Source: Pleurotus djamor
Lineage: Eukaryota; Basidiomycota; Agaricomycetes; Agaricales; Pleurotaceae
Reading direction: 5' to 3'
NCBI GenBank assembly: GCA_029747585.1
Contig: JAPEVF010001041.1
Span: 1-14,892 of the forward strand
DNA: 14,892 nucleotides
Shown here: in pieces, positions 1 to 8,673 of the stretch
Layout: each line of letters begins with the position of its first letter
Position numbering within the stretch: position 1 is the stretch's first letter
Notes under the pieces: generated by a model
Told to the model about the DNA's origin: nothing
The model's database searches: none
What the model saw: only the letters and a program-made list of their open reading frames with translations
Position numbers and translations under genes: made by a program

Positions 1-175
1 ACTCAGTTTTGCAAGACTTGCAGAACGAGATTGCTACAGATACAAAGTCGAAGCACCTCACCCAAGTCTTCCACAGTGGAATTGACAGTAAGGCATAATT
101 TTCAGGACATCAATGTCATATTTACCTACCTCCCCAGCACTGACCNGGGGCGGTCAGAATTTTCCTTCCGCGCGA
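1..175. other. unassigned left-edge sequence
   Basis: No gene is recognisable. An open frame runs from 31 on the plus strand but has no family resemblance and crosses an N at 146, beside a G run. If the LTR-like region starting near 176 is a 3' LTR, this stretch would be the last part of the element's internal domain, but I see no clean polypurine tract before it and no integrase or chromodomain motif. Confidence 0.3.
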
Positions 176-844
176 TGTCATACCCCAAAATTGAATCTTG
201 GGATATGAACATGAATTTGTATATTTTCTATTTCTTTTATGCATTCCTCTACCTCTGTCACCCCACCTATTTTCCTACTACCACACTTCAGGACTCTACC
301 TAATCAGCCGTACCACTTTTCTCTTAGCTAGTAAAGTCTATTCTGTCTTGATTCACTTAGTCTATAGTCTCATTTAATTATTTACTGTTTCCTGGCTACT
401 TGAATTTTCTCTACTCTTTTCTTTTCATCTTCTCCATTCACAAAGTAGTTGCAACAAGTTACAATCTCCTATTCTACTCCTCCTATATCCTGGGAAGACC
501 CGGCCACTTGGTTTTCTCATGAAACACGCTGCAGAAGACAAGGCAGCGCAACATGAAACACAAGAGTCAAGCAATGCAGTGCTTAGAGCCAGACTCAAAT
601 GCCCGGACTTGTTATTGACAAGTTATGACTCTAGCACTCAAGGCCAGACTCTCTGTAGCTGAAACACTAGTCTACAGGCTGGACTAGTACACTGAGGCAG
701 TGAACTTCTGGGCTACTCTACTCCAGGCTGGAATAGAGCCAGAATGTTCTGAGGAGGACTATAGACATAGCCTAGTTGTAAACACTACTTGTGATTGGCT
801 GGTTTCTGTCAAACAGAACCACGTAGATACAAACACCTGTATCC

Positions 845-852
845 TATATAAG
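845..852 (+). promoter_or_regulatory. TATA box in putative LTR
   Basis: TATATAAG lies in the middle of the LTR-like region, which fits a Pol II promoter driving rightward transcription from an LTR. It is the only strong TATA motif in the first 1.4 kb. It is a motif match only. Confidence 0.4.
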
Positions 853-877
853 CTGGAGGTTTCAGTCTCCATAATGC

Positions 878-966
878 AAGTCTCCCCCCCTTGGAAAAGT
901 CTCCCCTTAGGAAGATTCCAAGTCTCCCCTTAGGAAGATTCCAAGTCTCCCTTGGAAATCCCAAGT
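878..966 (+). repeat. 23-bp tandem repeat
   Basis: Two perfect copies of a 23-bp unit (AAGTCTCCCCTTAGG followed by AAGATTCC without its first A) occupy 897-919 and 920-942. Shortened versions sharing AAGTCTCCC...TTGGA flank them at 878-896 and 943-966. It is a minisatellite just downstream of the TATA box, so it would lie in the transcribed part of the LTR. Confidence 0.8.
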
Positions 967-971
967 TTACA

Positions 972-1138
972 CACAGTTATTTTAGCAAGGAACAGTTCAA
1001 GAGTAACTGTAGTCCTTGGAATACTGTTGGAGCTTCCTCAGTAACCGTTACTGAGTAATTCTGAAGTCGTGCCACAGTCTATTCTTGCAAGGAGCAGTTC
1101 AAGAGTAACTGTAAGCCTTGGAATACTGTTGGACCTTC
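972..1138 (+). repeat. spaced direct duplication, period about 102 bp
   Basis: 972-1036 and 1073-1138 align almost base for base. Both contain CACAGT, GCAAGGrrCAGTTCAAGAG, TAACTGTA and CCTTGGAATACTGTTGGA, with a few substitutions and one single-base indel. The 36 bp between the copies are unique. This is an internal duplication within the LTR-like sequence. Confidence 0.8.
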
Positions 1139-1430
1139 GTCTGTTTGTTTTCAAGTCCAATTCAAGTCTCTGTCTGTTATACCTCGGACGGGTAACAGAT
1201 ATACGTACGTATCTCAGTCTGACCTATACAGCTAGGTCTATTCTTTCTCCACTGTTCATCAAGCAAGTGTGCCTCAAGGCCATTTCACCTCAAGCTACCT
1301 CAAGTCAAGAACAGGAAAGCTACTCATACAAGGTACGTTTTCACTAAGTATCTTGTCTACTAACCTATTCTCTGTTGTCAACTACATTGAAGACTACATT
1401 TCCTCAAAGTCAAGTCAAGAGGAACACTCA

Positions 1431-1452
1431 CACCACCACCACCACCACCACC
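1431..1452 (+). repeat. (CAC)7 microsatellite
   Basis: Seven CAC units sit at the right edge of the LTR-like sequence, next to the junction with copia-derived DNA. Read on the minus strand they give the run of tryptophans at the end of the overrun gag frame, which is therefore not natural Gag sequence. Confidence 0.9.
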
Positions 1453-1541
1453 TTGATTGCAAAACACGATATACATTCTCTACAAGAGAAGGGAGTAGTT
1501 TGTTGAGCCACTTATCAACGAACAACCAGGCATATATCGAT

Positions 1542-2191
1542 CTACGGAAAGATCCATTGACCCTGGGCTTTCTGGTTAAACACCGGATTGCGTGATACCG
1601 CATCATCTGGCGCTGCCACTCTGCCTCTAAGTCCGAGATAATCATTGTGGATGATAGTTTTGACACATCCGCATCGGTATTTCTCTGAGCAACGAATTCC
1701 CATTCTTTGGGAATCCCGGCAATTAGGATCATAGCCTTGACGGCTTCCGGAAGTTCGACTTTCAGTTCTTTCATCTTGGAACACGCATGCTGAAACTTTG
1801 CAATATTCGCAGCAGGGTTCTCGGAAGATCTGAGTCGGAAGTTGATGACCGTTTTCAAGTGGGTAAAAGCCGTGTTGGTGTTGTTGCTCTCGAACTTGGT
1901 CTTAAGCGCAGCCCAAGTTTCTTTGGCGTTCGGCTTCAGGTATTCGCCGAGACTGGAGGACAGGGCGAGCGCAATGGTTCCGTTCGCCATCTGATCCTTC
2001 TCAATCCACTTGAGATACATCTGTTGCTTGGCGTCAGATGCATCGGCGGCAGGCGGAGAAGGTTTCGTCCAATCGCCAGAGACAACAATCCAGCAACCCT
2101 TAACCTTGAGGTCAGCTTCGACTTTCGGAGCCCACTCAACCCAGTTAGCACCGGTGAGCTTGGGGATGTTGTTGGTAGAGGAAGAAGACAT
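1542..2191 (-). pseudogene. gag: copia-type gag (UBN2 family), frameshifted and truncated
   Basis: Gag forms the virus-like particle that packages retrotransposon RNA. The frame opens at an ATG at 2191 followed by a Ser-rich start. Residues about 10-45 match the N-terminal DUF4219-like segment (KLTGANWVEWAPKVEADL, then a GxW motif) and about 60-190 the UBN2 gag-polypeptide region, with AKETWAALKTKF, TAFTHLKTVINFRL and GIPKEWEF as landmarks. After EAEWQRQ, near 1610, the likely reading continues in another frame (RNPVFNQKAQGQW) and meets TAG at 1542-1544, so a frameshift lies next to a GATGAT repeat. The original ATG frame overruns to 1415 through unrelated sequence and the (CAC)n tract. The zinc knuckle expected soon after UBN2 is absent. 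The family is well recognised; the exact shift position is inferred. Confidence 0.88.
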
Positions 2192-2470
2192 TGTTTGTAA
2201 AAAGAAGTTCTGTAAAGAGACTTCGCAATGTCAGTGCCGATCCTTTAAATCATAAATGAAAAGGAAACAATCGACATCCGATTTGTGAATGATCCGAGAT
2301 GAAATCGATCAGATCTTTCATTTGAACAGATCTCCAGCGGAGATTGTTCCGGTCGGCTATAGCACGAAGTGTGTTCAAGCACGCGACCACGGATTTGTGT
2401 TAAGTCCCTTATCACCTGTACTCACACCATCACACTCGATGAGCAGAGGTGTTTTCCTATGGCGACATCG
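2192..2470 (-). other. copia leader between primer binding site and gag
   Basis: This 279-bp stretch separates the primer binding site from the gag start codon, a usual place for the untranslated leader and packaging signal of a copia element. A plus-strand open frame at 2289-2480 has no resemblance to a protein and I treat it as chance. Confidence 0.6.
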
Positions 2471-2482
2471 GGGCCCATAACC
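2471..2482 (-). other. primer binding site, initiator tRNA-Met anticodon arm
   Basis: On the minus strand GGTTATGGGCCC directly follows the LTR end. It is the complement of GGGCCCATAACC, the anticodon stem and loop of eukaryotic initiator tRNA-Met. Drosophila copia is primed by the 5' half of that tRNA through the same internal region, so this element probably uses a tRNA half-molecule rather than the tRNA 3' end. The match and its position are seen; the mechanism is by analogy. Confidence 0.8.
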
Positions 2483-2834
2483 TGTCGAACAGGCGCTCTA
2501 CACACTCAGCAGAGTGGAGGCAGCACTGTGTAGGGGAATGATAATGACATAACCTACCTCGACGGTATACGCTGTGCTGTTGGGGCAACTGCGGGTAGCT
2601 ACGCTCACTTAGATAGAATCTATTGACTCTGATGTATTGCAGTGACTACAGCAGTCCTTATATACTACAATACTTGTTTGTATCTATTTACAATAAATGT
2701 GGGGCTTGACCCACTCGTACTCCGTAGGATGAGTAAGGATATTCTATGAGATTCTATATGATGTCATTGATCACTAAGCATACATGTGACATCAGGTGAC
2801 TTCAGGAGTCACATAGGAGACTGCATGCGCAACA
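2483..2834 (-). repeat. copia 5' LTR (352 bp)
   Basis: On the minus strand it starts TGTTGCGC and ends TTCGACA, giving the usual TG...CA termini and a short imperfect inverted repeat (TGTTG/CGACA). The inner end is fixed by the primer binding site that follows at once. A TATA box lies at 2656-2664, and a 17-bp hairpin (GTGACT, 5-base loop, AGTCAC) lies at 2796-2812 near the 5' end. The outer border is chosen by the TGTTG terminus. It cannot be tested by target-site duplication because the other end of the element is missing. Confidence 0.75.
2656..2664 (-). promoter_or_regulatory. TATA box of copia LTR
   Basis: TATATAAGG on the minus strand lies about 175 bp from the LTR inner end, oriented to drive transcription towards gag. 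This is where the U3/R boundary of a copia LTR is expected. Confidence 0.55.
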
Positions 2835-2835
2835 G

Positions 2836-2973
2836 GACGGTCATGCAATCAGTAAGCTAATTTTCCGGAAGTGCGGTATCATGCCGGAGACTATCGACGC
2901 CTTTGAGGGATTCGTTGCGGTGGACTGGGATGGTAACGGCTTGGAGCTTTGGCGAGAAGAGGGCCAGGCGTAG
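2836..2973 (+). pseudogene. C-terminal fragment of an F-box/LRR-like gene
   Basis: An open frame with no start of its own enters straight from the LTR end and stops at TAG 2971-2973 after 45 codons. Landmarks are SKLIFRKCGIMPE followed by VAVDWDGNGLELW. It lines up with the C-terminus of the broken F-box gene next door (LELYIKGWNFAPEDV then VVVEVEG): a leucine-rich strand, a PE(D/T)(V/I) turn, an aromatic or leucine stretch, and a V-x-V-(D/E)-x-(D/E)-G ending. I infer the tail of a paralogous F-box gene split by the copia insertion, its 5' part lost with the other half of the element. The similarity is short; a chance open frame remains possible. Confidence 0.45.
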
Positions 2974-3321
2974 GGTGGCGGGCTATGGTCGCTCCGAGAG
3001 GTCAAGTCCGATGAGTCGACCACAGAATCAGACGATGAAGCTTGAAGTCAGGCTAGATATCGGCGTGTCCTTTTATTCTCTATAGGTAGACGAGGAGACT
3101 TACTGGTGGACCTTGGGTGGATGGACAAGGAACCTTGTGAACGTTTGAACAGTCCCAGTTTGGTCAGCGGTCCCAGTTCGAGCGCTTCTTCGAGCGCCTA
3201 GATATTCCAAGTTCTAGATGCGATAATCACNTTTTTTTGTTTTCAAGGGCACAAGGTTCCCAAACCCATGGTCCGTCGCAGATTTTCCCTCAAACCCGCG
3301 TGCATTATTGAGTTCTGATAG
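2974..3321. other. intergenic, no gene seen
   Basis: No gene is recognised. The stretch holds a small perfect-arm palindrome (ACAAGG-AA-CCTTGT, 3125-3138), a direct repeat of TCGAGCGC (3178-3185 and 3190-3197) and an N at 3231 beside a T run. It may contain the lost 5' end or promoter of the F-box pseudogene that follows, but I cannot place a start codon or first exon. Confidence 0.4.
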
Positions 3322-5036
3322 GCATTCTTCACCAACACCTAAGCAGCTATTGACCAGGAAATCGCTAGCCACAGAGCTGCCATCTACCGCCTAAAGCTTC
3401 GCCGTAATTCTCTCAGCGCCGTCTACAACCTCCCCAGCGATATCCTCTCGCTCATCTTCATCGAATACAAGCAACAGACTATCTTTGACGAGGAACTTGG
3501 GTCATGGACACCAATCCTTCGGATTTGCAGCCGCTGGAAGCAAATCCTCCTCGACACGCCCCAATTTTGGGCAACCATCACTTTGCAGGACTGCTTCTTC
3601 ATCTATCCGATGCTGGAGAGATCAAGACAGGCTCCTTTAAATCTGTACTACACTTTATTCAAACCCATCAACACCATCGATGAACGAACATACGAAGAAT
3701 ATCTATTTTCGGTGATGCAATGCTTCCAGGCAGGTGATCGGGTGGACAAGCTTTGTTTCAGCTTCGGTCCCCCGTCCCAACCATGAAGACCTCGTCGCAG
3801 AACTTCTGGGATACCTTGATGAATACAACACCGATACCACCTCGATCCGAACGTTCAAACTCGAGTACCCCTCCGAAGAAGCCATTGATCGGACAATCAC
3901 ATTTGAACAACATTTGCCTTGGTCGAAATTGTAGCATCTTCGCTTCCTTGAGCTCAAAGACGTGCTCATTCCAGTCAATCAAAGTATACCCATCATCCCG
4001 TCGCTCACCCGCTTAGTCGTTACCTGTGAGGCGACATTCAATGGCCTATCTGTTCTATGGGCCACCCAGTTCCTCAGGAAAACACCAAACATAGAGATCG
4101 TCGAGCTGGACGAAATTATCCACATGGCACAACAACGAACGCTTCTCTCGGTCAAACGTCCAGATTTCCCCAGTTTTCCTGCCCAAGCTTAAAAAGCTTC
4201 GACTGAGCGCGGAGAAGCTCGACGCGTCGCGGCTCCTTGGCGTTCTCCAGATACCCAACGATGCACGAGTTTCTGCGACGTTTTCCGGGATTTGGCATCA
4301 AACCGATTCTTCGGCTTTCCTTCCAAGTGTCAAAGCACGGTGTTCGCACCTCTCTTCCTCCAGGGCCCCACAGAGAGTCGTCATGGCGTTCAACGATCGG
4401 TCCAAACTCTTCGAGCTCAAGCTCTTCGCCTTGGAGAACGACACCCATCCCTTCCTGGATCTAGCCGTCCCAGTATTTATTTCGGATCGAAATACGTATT
4501 ACGGGTGGTGCTCCTCGGCGTTCTCATTCTCCTCCGTCGTCCAGTTAACGATTGACGACTATATCCTCACCGACAACGACTTGTTGTCCCTACCCAACAT
4601 CCTGCTGGCATGCCCCAACCTCCGAAGGCTCAGCCTGGGCTCTTTTGACGACTCAGAAGCTTCGAGTCTCTTGACCATGATGAACAGAAACTATGATAGT
4701 GATAGCGGTCGAAGTGGCATTATCGCCCCCGAGTTACAGGTTCTTTCCGTGACCTCTCTCAGTTGCTCTCCGACCGGCGGGGGGATACTCAGACGACTGC
4801 AGCCCGACAATCCGACGCAGCTGGCATCTTCGTTTCTGAAGTTCCTTCAGGAACAGCGCGCGATGAACGTTCCCGTCCTCGAACTCTACATCAAGGGATG
4901 GAACTTCGCGCCGGAAGACGTCTCGCGACTTCAGGAGCTTGTTGTGGTTGAGGTTGAAGGGTATCCAACCTGGGACAACACCGAAGTGGACAATTCGATG
5001 GATTTAGGGAATGATGTGTTTCATGGCGTTCAATGA
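3322..5036 (+). pseudogene. F-box / leucine-rich-repeat-like gene, broken
   Basis: F-box proteins bind Skp1 and bring substrates to SCF ubiquitin ligases. A helical lead-in (AAIDQEIASHRAAIYRLK, from 3343) is followed by the F-box (LPSDILSLIF ... RICSRWKQILLDTPQFW, about 3430-3570), the arrangement common in Agaricomycete F-box proteins. The C-terminal two thirds are leucine-rich, for example PKLKKLRLS, LACPNLRRLSLG and PVLELYIKGW. The product is read in three frames. The first ends at TGA 3784-3786, with a likely extra C in the C5 run at 3769-3773. The second carries a TAG at 3932-3934 inside LPWSKL-x-HLRFLELKDV, probably once CAG. It shifts again near 4125-4140. The last frame runs clean to TGA at 5034-5036. 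An in-frame TAA (3340-3342) lies just before AAIDQEI and no start ATG is visible. ATG 4383 could start a shorter 217-residue protein without the F-box. Sequencing error could explain the shifts, but not easily both stops. Confidence 0.8.
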
Positions 5037-5046
5037 TTCGCTTTAG

Positions 5047-5143
5047 GTGAGTGCGCCTCTAAGCTTTAACCTTGAACCTCGGTCTCACACACATTTCCTT
5101 TCTAAATCTCGACATTGACACGGGCTAACTTGAAGTACTCTAG
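5047..5143 (+). other. possible 3' UTR intron
   Basis: GTGAGT at 5047, a CTAAC branch site at 5125-5129 and an acceptor TAG at 5141-5143 make a well-formed 97-bp intron that starts 10 bp after the stop codon of the F-box pseudogene. It suggests the locus was, or is, transcribed and spliced. It could also mean that the true coding end lies further on in another frame. Confidence 0.4.
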
Positions 5144-5749
5144 TTGTGTTGTCAAAGAGCATGGGATTCAAAGAGGTTGGGAGTGGTCGGATTGGTAGCC
5201 AGGTCATTGCCATTCCTTGTGCACACCGGGCTCTCTTGCCTTCGTTCACGCCTTTGTCCTATCCTCCTCGTTGGATTACTTAGTCGTAGGCTAGCTCTGT
5301 CGACATAACCCCAAGTTGTACCTGCCATCGTCGTCGTCTACCTAACTCCCTGTCTTGATCAATCGCCACTCGCTTCGCTCAAGGATTTCTTTGTTACCGT
5401 GCTGGTCAATTGCCCACAAACCCCCTCGAATCCATTACGTATGTCACAATCTCAAGTTTCAAAATTTCAACTGTCGAATGGCCGAACCGGCTAAGTTCAG
5501 ATGAAATTAGGTCAATGAAAGGGAAGAAGAACGAGGAATACGGTATTGTACCCCTTTGATGGGGAACTTCGGACACGGTAGGATGTTTGCTTGCTCAGTT
5601 TGCGCAGTTATTGTTTTCCCTTGACGAAAACAAAGCCGTCCGTGATAAACGTTAAACGCCAACAAAATCTACTCTATTTCGCTCAAAAGGAACGATTAAT
5701 TTAAGACGCGGTTCCTCTGGTTTTTAGGCTCATACTCACCTCCTCCCTC
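5144..5749. other. intergenic, promoter region of next gene
   Basis: About 600 bp without an open frame worth calling. It should hold the 3' end of the F-box pseudogene transcript and the promoter of the gene starting at 5750. An AT-rich patch (ATTAATTTAA near 5695-5704) lies about 50 bp upstream of the ATG, but I see no clear TATA box. Confidence 0.4.
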
Positions 5750-7308
5750 ATGTCTCTACCGATATTGGACGTCAACGACGACGTACAATCATACCGCACT
5801 TTCAGAGCACTTTTCCTCCCACATATTTGCCCCTTACCCCCCTCACGCCCCTCATCCCCCTTAAATTTAATCACCGAACCACACGAAGACACCATCGAGT
5901 CCAAGCTACGCACATTGGACCTATGCGCTTTCCTCAACCTCCACGACGACATACTCTATCAAATACTGCAACATCTTGATCCAGAGGATGGGCTTACGCT
6001 ACTTAAAGTCCCAACGCTTCTATGGTTGGTCTGCCCATTGTCTTCCGAGATTGCTAGTCCTTTGTGGCATTGTTGGATTCGCGTGGAAGGGGCACCGGAG
6101 TGTCCTGATGGTGTGAACTTGTTGAGGTGGGTGGATGTTTTGTTTGGAGAGCATATTTGCGATGTGAGTGCATTCTTTTTCCTTTGTTGCCCGGCGTGGT
6201 GGTTTTTGAATGAATGAATACTTTTGGTAGACGTGTGGTGATCTGAATACACCGCCAGAGCCGCGGCTTTTACGAAGGATCTGTCGAAATTGCTGGTCTA
6301 ATCCGGATTTGTGAGTTCCTCCCCTGTCCCCTATTCCCCTTCCATTTGGAATTCTACTCTAACACTGCCCTCGTAGTACCGTATTGCTCCCTTGCAGCTC
6401 AGCAGGGTCACCCTCGTCTCATCCTTTACTCCCTCCTCCTCCTGCTCCAGATGAACGGTTGGCCCTCTCGAAGTTTCAAACTTACCTCCTCAATATGCCT
6501 GCTCTTTGCGTGAACCTCTCGGGTGCCGAACCACAACTGGAAATCTGCAAGGATGAAACGCAATTTCCTACGTATGTTATGTATATGAACCCGGAGTGGT
6601 ATGTCGTTCGTACGGAGATGTATACGATGGAGGATGGTGACGTGGATGAGTATGTGAAGCGGAGGGGGGAGGTTGTTGATAAGGTTTATGAGGTGTGTAA
6701 ATCCTATCTTGGTTTCGGTTTAGACGCATTGCAGGCTGACAGCACGGTGTGCTCATGACTCTAACGAGTAGAAAGAAGGGGAACTCACCGCTTGGATAGC
6801 AAAATATCGTACGCTGAAGAAGCCGTCTTGGGTGGCTACGCAAGAGAGTATACTCGCGACGTACGTCCCCCATCAATCATATGCATTTTTATCTTCAATT
6901 GGCTTACTTCACATGTCCCTTGTTGCTTTACTTAGTATTATGGGGGCCTTACATTCCGGCTACGACAAGATAACAATGACCTGTACATTCTATACACTAC
7001 CTTCCACTCCGACCTTGAGGCACTACGATGGTACGTGCCATGTCCTTCCTTCTTTATTTTACCTGCTCTCTTTGCTTTCTTTGCTCTCTTCATCTTTCTT
7101 TGCCCTCTTCCTCTTTCTTTCTTTTATCGCGACGAAACGCCAGAATTCCTAAGCTAACAACTTCTCCCACATTTCTGCAGCATCCATCGTTGAAAGGCTC
7201 CACATAGAATTACTCCATGCGATGAGGGATCACCCCACCAAGAGACGTCTGCATCATCTTCAACCCCGAGAACGTCTTTTACCGAGATCACGACGGCTGG
7301 GAAATTAG
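5750..7308 (+). CDS. F-box protein with CxxC...CxxC motif, six exons
   Basis: Predicted exons are 5750-6163, 6231-6310, 6377-6692, 6772-6860, 6936-7030 and 7181-7308; they join in frame to 373 residues ending at TAG. Introns are 66-150 bp with good ends: GTGAGT at 6164 and 6311, GTGTGT at 6693, GTACGT at 6861 and 7031, and branch GCTAAC with acceptor CTGCAG for the last. Residues about 61-108 form an F-box (FLNLHDDILYQILQHLDPED ...). Then comes PECPDG, a WVDVLFG segment, and two cysteine pairs joined across the first splice (C137-x2-C140, C156-x2-C159), a possible zinc site seen in a large Agaricomycete F-box family. A Pro-rich stretch (about 175-190) and a charged helical region follow. The expected role is a substrate receptor of an SCF ligase; the substrate is unknown. 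The last two exons are the weakest part: in exon 5 another frame reads NDLYILYTTFHSDLEALRW, so a frame break near 6970 is possible. Confidence 0.7.
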
Positions 7309-7803
7309 GCCGGGAAGCGACGCAGCGTGAGGAAGTTAGATGCTCGTATACTTTTATTTCAATGCACATTTATTATGAGTACGATATCCAACGAGCCTAG
7401 TTTGGAAGCTTCAAGGAAAACGATGCGTACTCTAAAGCCTGCATCGACGAACCATGAATAGGGAAAATAAAGGAGAAATAGGGGCTAGAGCGCACGTGAT
7501 GTCAAACTTGTATTTCAGGCCTCAGCACTTCGGCTATTGCTTGGCTATTGCCTTTCCTCTTACTCGATACCACCATGTCCCTCGATGTCGTCGATATTGC
7601 AACTTCAACAGCCCTAGCGCACTTGGATTTGCTCTATGGAACTCGCAACAATGGAGCTGGGCTCTGATATGCGTGTCGGCCATGCTGCATGCTGCTCGAC
7701 GTGGAATTTGGGCATCGGAGTTATTCTTGACTTGTGGAATTCGCTCGTTCAATATCAATGGTTGTCCGGGCTTGCATCCTGTCGCACCTCGTTTAGGGTG
7801 CAT

Positions 7804-7860
7804 CGTTTCCTGTCGTACCCGTACACCCAAGGAACCGTGTTACACGCACCATCGTCATCT
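7804..7860 (+). repeat. ancient duplication, copy 1 (with 8617-8673)
   Basis: These 57 bp align without gaps to 8617-8673, 813 bp away, with 41 identical positions by my count. In the shared reading frame the copies give RFLSYPYTQG...APSSS and RRLSHPYTHG...APSSP, and several mismatches are synonymous third-position changes (TCG/TCA twice, TCA/TCG). Weaker similarity continues for about 20-30 bp on both sides with small gaps. This points to duplicated coding sequence that diverged under some constraint before decaying. Confidence 0.55.
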
Positions 7861-8616
7861 GTAGACACCCTGGTTCCTTACTCGTTGCGGACTTGGGAGA
7901 GGTTGGCTCGCGCATCCGTTCATTCTCTGTCCATTCTCCATCCCTTCCTCCTCCCTCGCGTATGCCTATGAGCTTCAGTCGCGCTGTAACCAGCCCCATC
8001 GCCGATTCACACATCAGCCAAGCACCCTGGTCGACAGGTCATTTACGGCTTCACCCAAGGCTCACCAACGCCGAGTTGGAATACACTTGGTTTTCCTCTA
8101 TGAAGAACTTCGGGATGGATGTTCGCTTGTGTTTTTCTCGTGGATCTTAGAAGCTCCCTTCTTCTGGGTTTCGGTTCCCGTCCGTCATTGGGGATGGTCG
8201 TTCGAGTAGGATGGGAGAGCACTCTGTGTGCTTGTTGTGATGTCAAGTTCAGAGCGCCCCAGTTGTACGGGGAAGACTACGTTGAACGTTGAACGTTTAA
8301 CCTTCTTAGTGCGTCGTTTACCTATTCCTGTAGACACCCACTGACGTGAGCCCATCCCGGTCGTTGACTTCGTGAACAGTCTATCCCTTTCGACTGTGAT
8401 GATGGGTTAGCCGTCAATGGAAAGGCTTGAAGCTTAGAGAGTGTTAGTTTGGATGTCGAAGAAGATGGGAGTGTTAGGAAAGCCAGAGTGTTGCGTATCC
8501 ATGCGCATAGAGCCGGAATGCCGGTTAAAATATTGGCGAGGAAGAAGACGTCGAATGGTCCGCGTCCCCGTTTACACCTTCGCTGGAACCTGCTGGCGAG
8601 GCGTCCGTTGGGTGTT

Positions 8617-8673
8617 CGTCGCCTGTCACACCCCTACACCCACGGATCCACGACAAAGGCACCATCATCGCCT
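8617..8673 (+). repeat. ancient duplication, copy 2 (with 7804-7860)
   Basis: Partner of 7804-7860. In this frame it reads RRLSHPYTHG then KAPSSP. Another frame over the same bases (8529-8672) reads as an acidic then Ser/Pro-rich segment (GEEEDVEWSASPFTPSLEP), so which frame was coding is unresolved. Confidence 0.5.

Larger units (their letters stand above)
176..1430 (+). mobile_element. putative LTR of a Ty3/gypsy-like element (borders uncertain)
   Basis: The stretch starts TGTCATACCCC, followed at once by a palindromic CCCAAxAT...ATxTTGGG hairpin, and contains a TATATAAG box (845-852) and two internal repeat systems, the make-up of a long fungal LTR. The right end is set tentatively at CACTCACA before a (CAC)7 tract. 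TG at 176 and CA at 1430 fit LTR termini, but I cannot show a target-site duplication, a primer binding site or a second copy. An alternative left border is TGGGAAGACCCGG near 490. No internal domain follows; copia-derived sequence in the opposite orientation begins within about 110 bp, so this would be a solo LTR or one half of a broken element. The Ty3/gypsy label is a guess from general LTR look; the repeat nature is more secure. Confidence 0.35.
1542..2834 (-). mobile_element. truncated Ty1/copia retrotransposon, 5' end only
   Basis: Reading the minus strand, the order is a 5' LTR (2834-2483), a primer binding site complementary to the initiator tRNA-Met anticodon arm (2482-2471), an untranslated leader and gag (from 2191). 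The order and spacing match copia elements. The element stops inside or just after gag: no CCHC zinc knuckle, protease, integrase, reverse transcriptase, RNase H or 3' LTR is present in the window. It runs into different DNA somewhere between 1453 and 1542. The inner border is therefore a deletion or rearrangement junction and the copy is immobile. The outer LTR end lies directly against what appears to be the tail of an F-box gene. Confidence 0.85.

Noticed and set aside
1185..1190. GGACGG matching the bases next to the copia LTR (2835-2840), as a possible target-site duplication
   Set aside because: The neighbouring bases are not an LTR end and the element is truncated before this point; a six-base match is expected by chance.
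1332..1390. Intron-like GTACGT...TACTAAC in the LTR-like region
   Set aside because: Donor and branch look good but the acceptor is poor and there is no coding frame on either side to be joined.
1415..1605. C-terminal part of the 258-codon minus-strand gag frame, ending in a tryptophan run
   Set aside because: After EAEWQRQ the Gag-like sequence continues in another frame; the tryptophans are the (CAC)7 microsatellite read backwards, so this is an overrun, not Gag.
1787..2200. 137-codon plus-strand open frame opposite gag
   Set aside because: It is the antisense shadow of a well-recognised UBN2 gag frame.
3269..3319. ATG at 3269 as the start exon of the F-box gene
   Set aside because: It runs only 16 codons to TGA and no good donor joins it in frame to the F-box lead-in; similarity to the second copy indicates that the lead-in continues without an intron.
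7454..7864. 136-codon plus-strand open frame and its 98-codon antisense partner
   Set aside because: No recognisable motif, skewed composition, and open frames on both strands; treated as part of the decayed region, not a gene.
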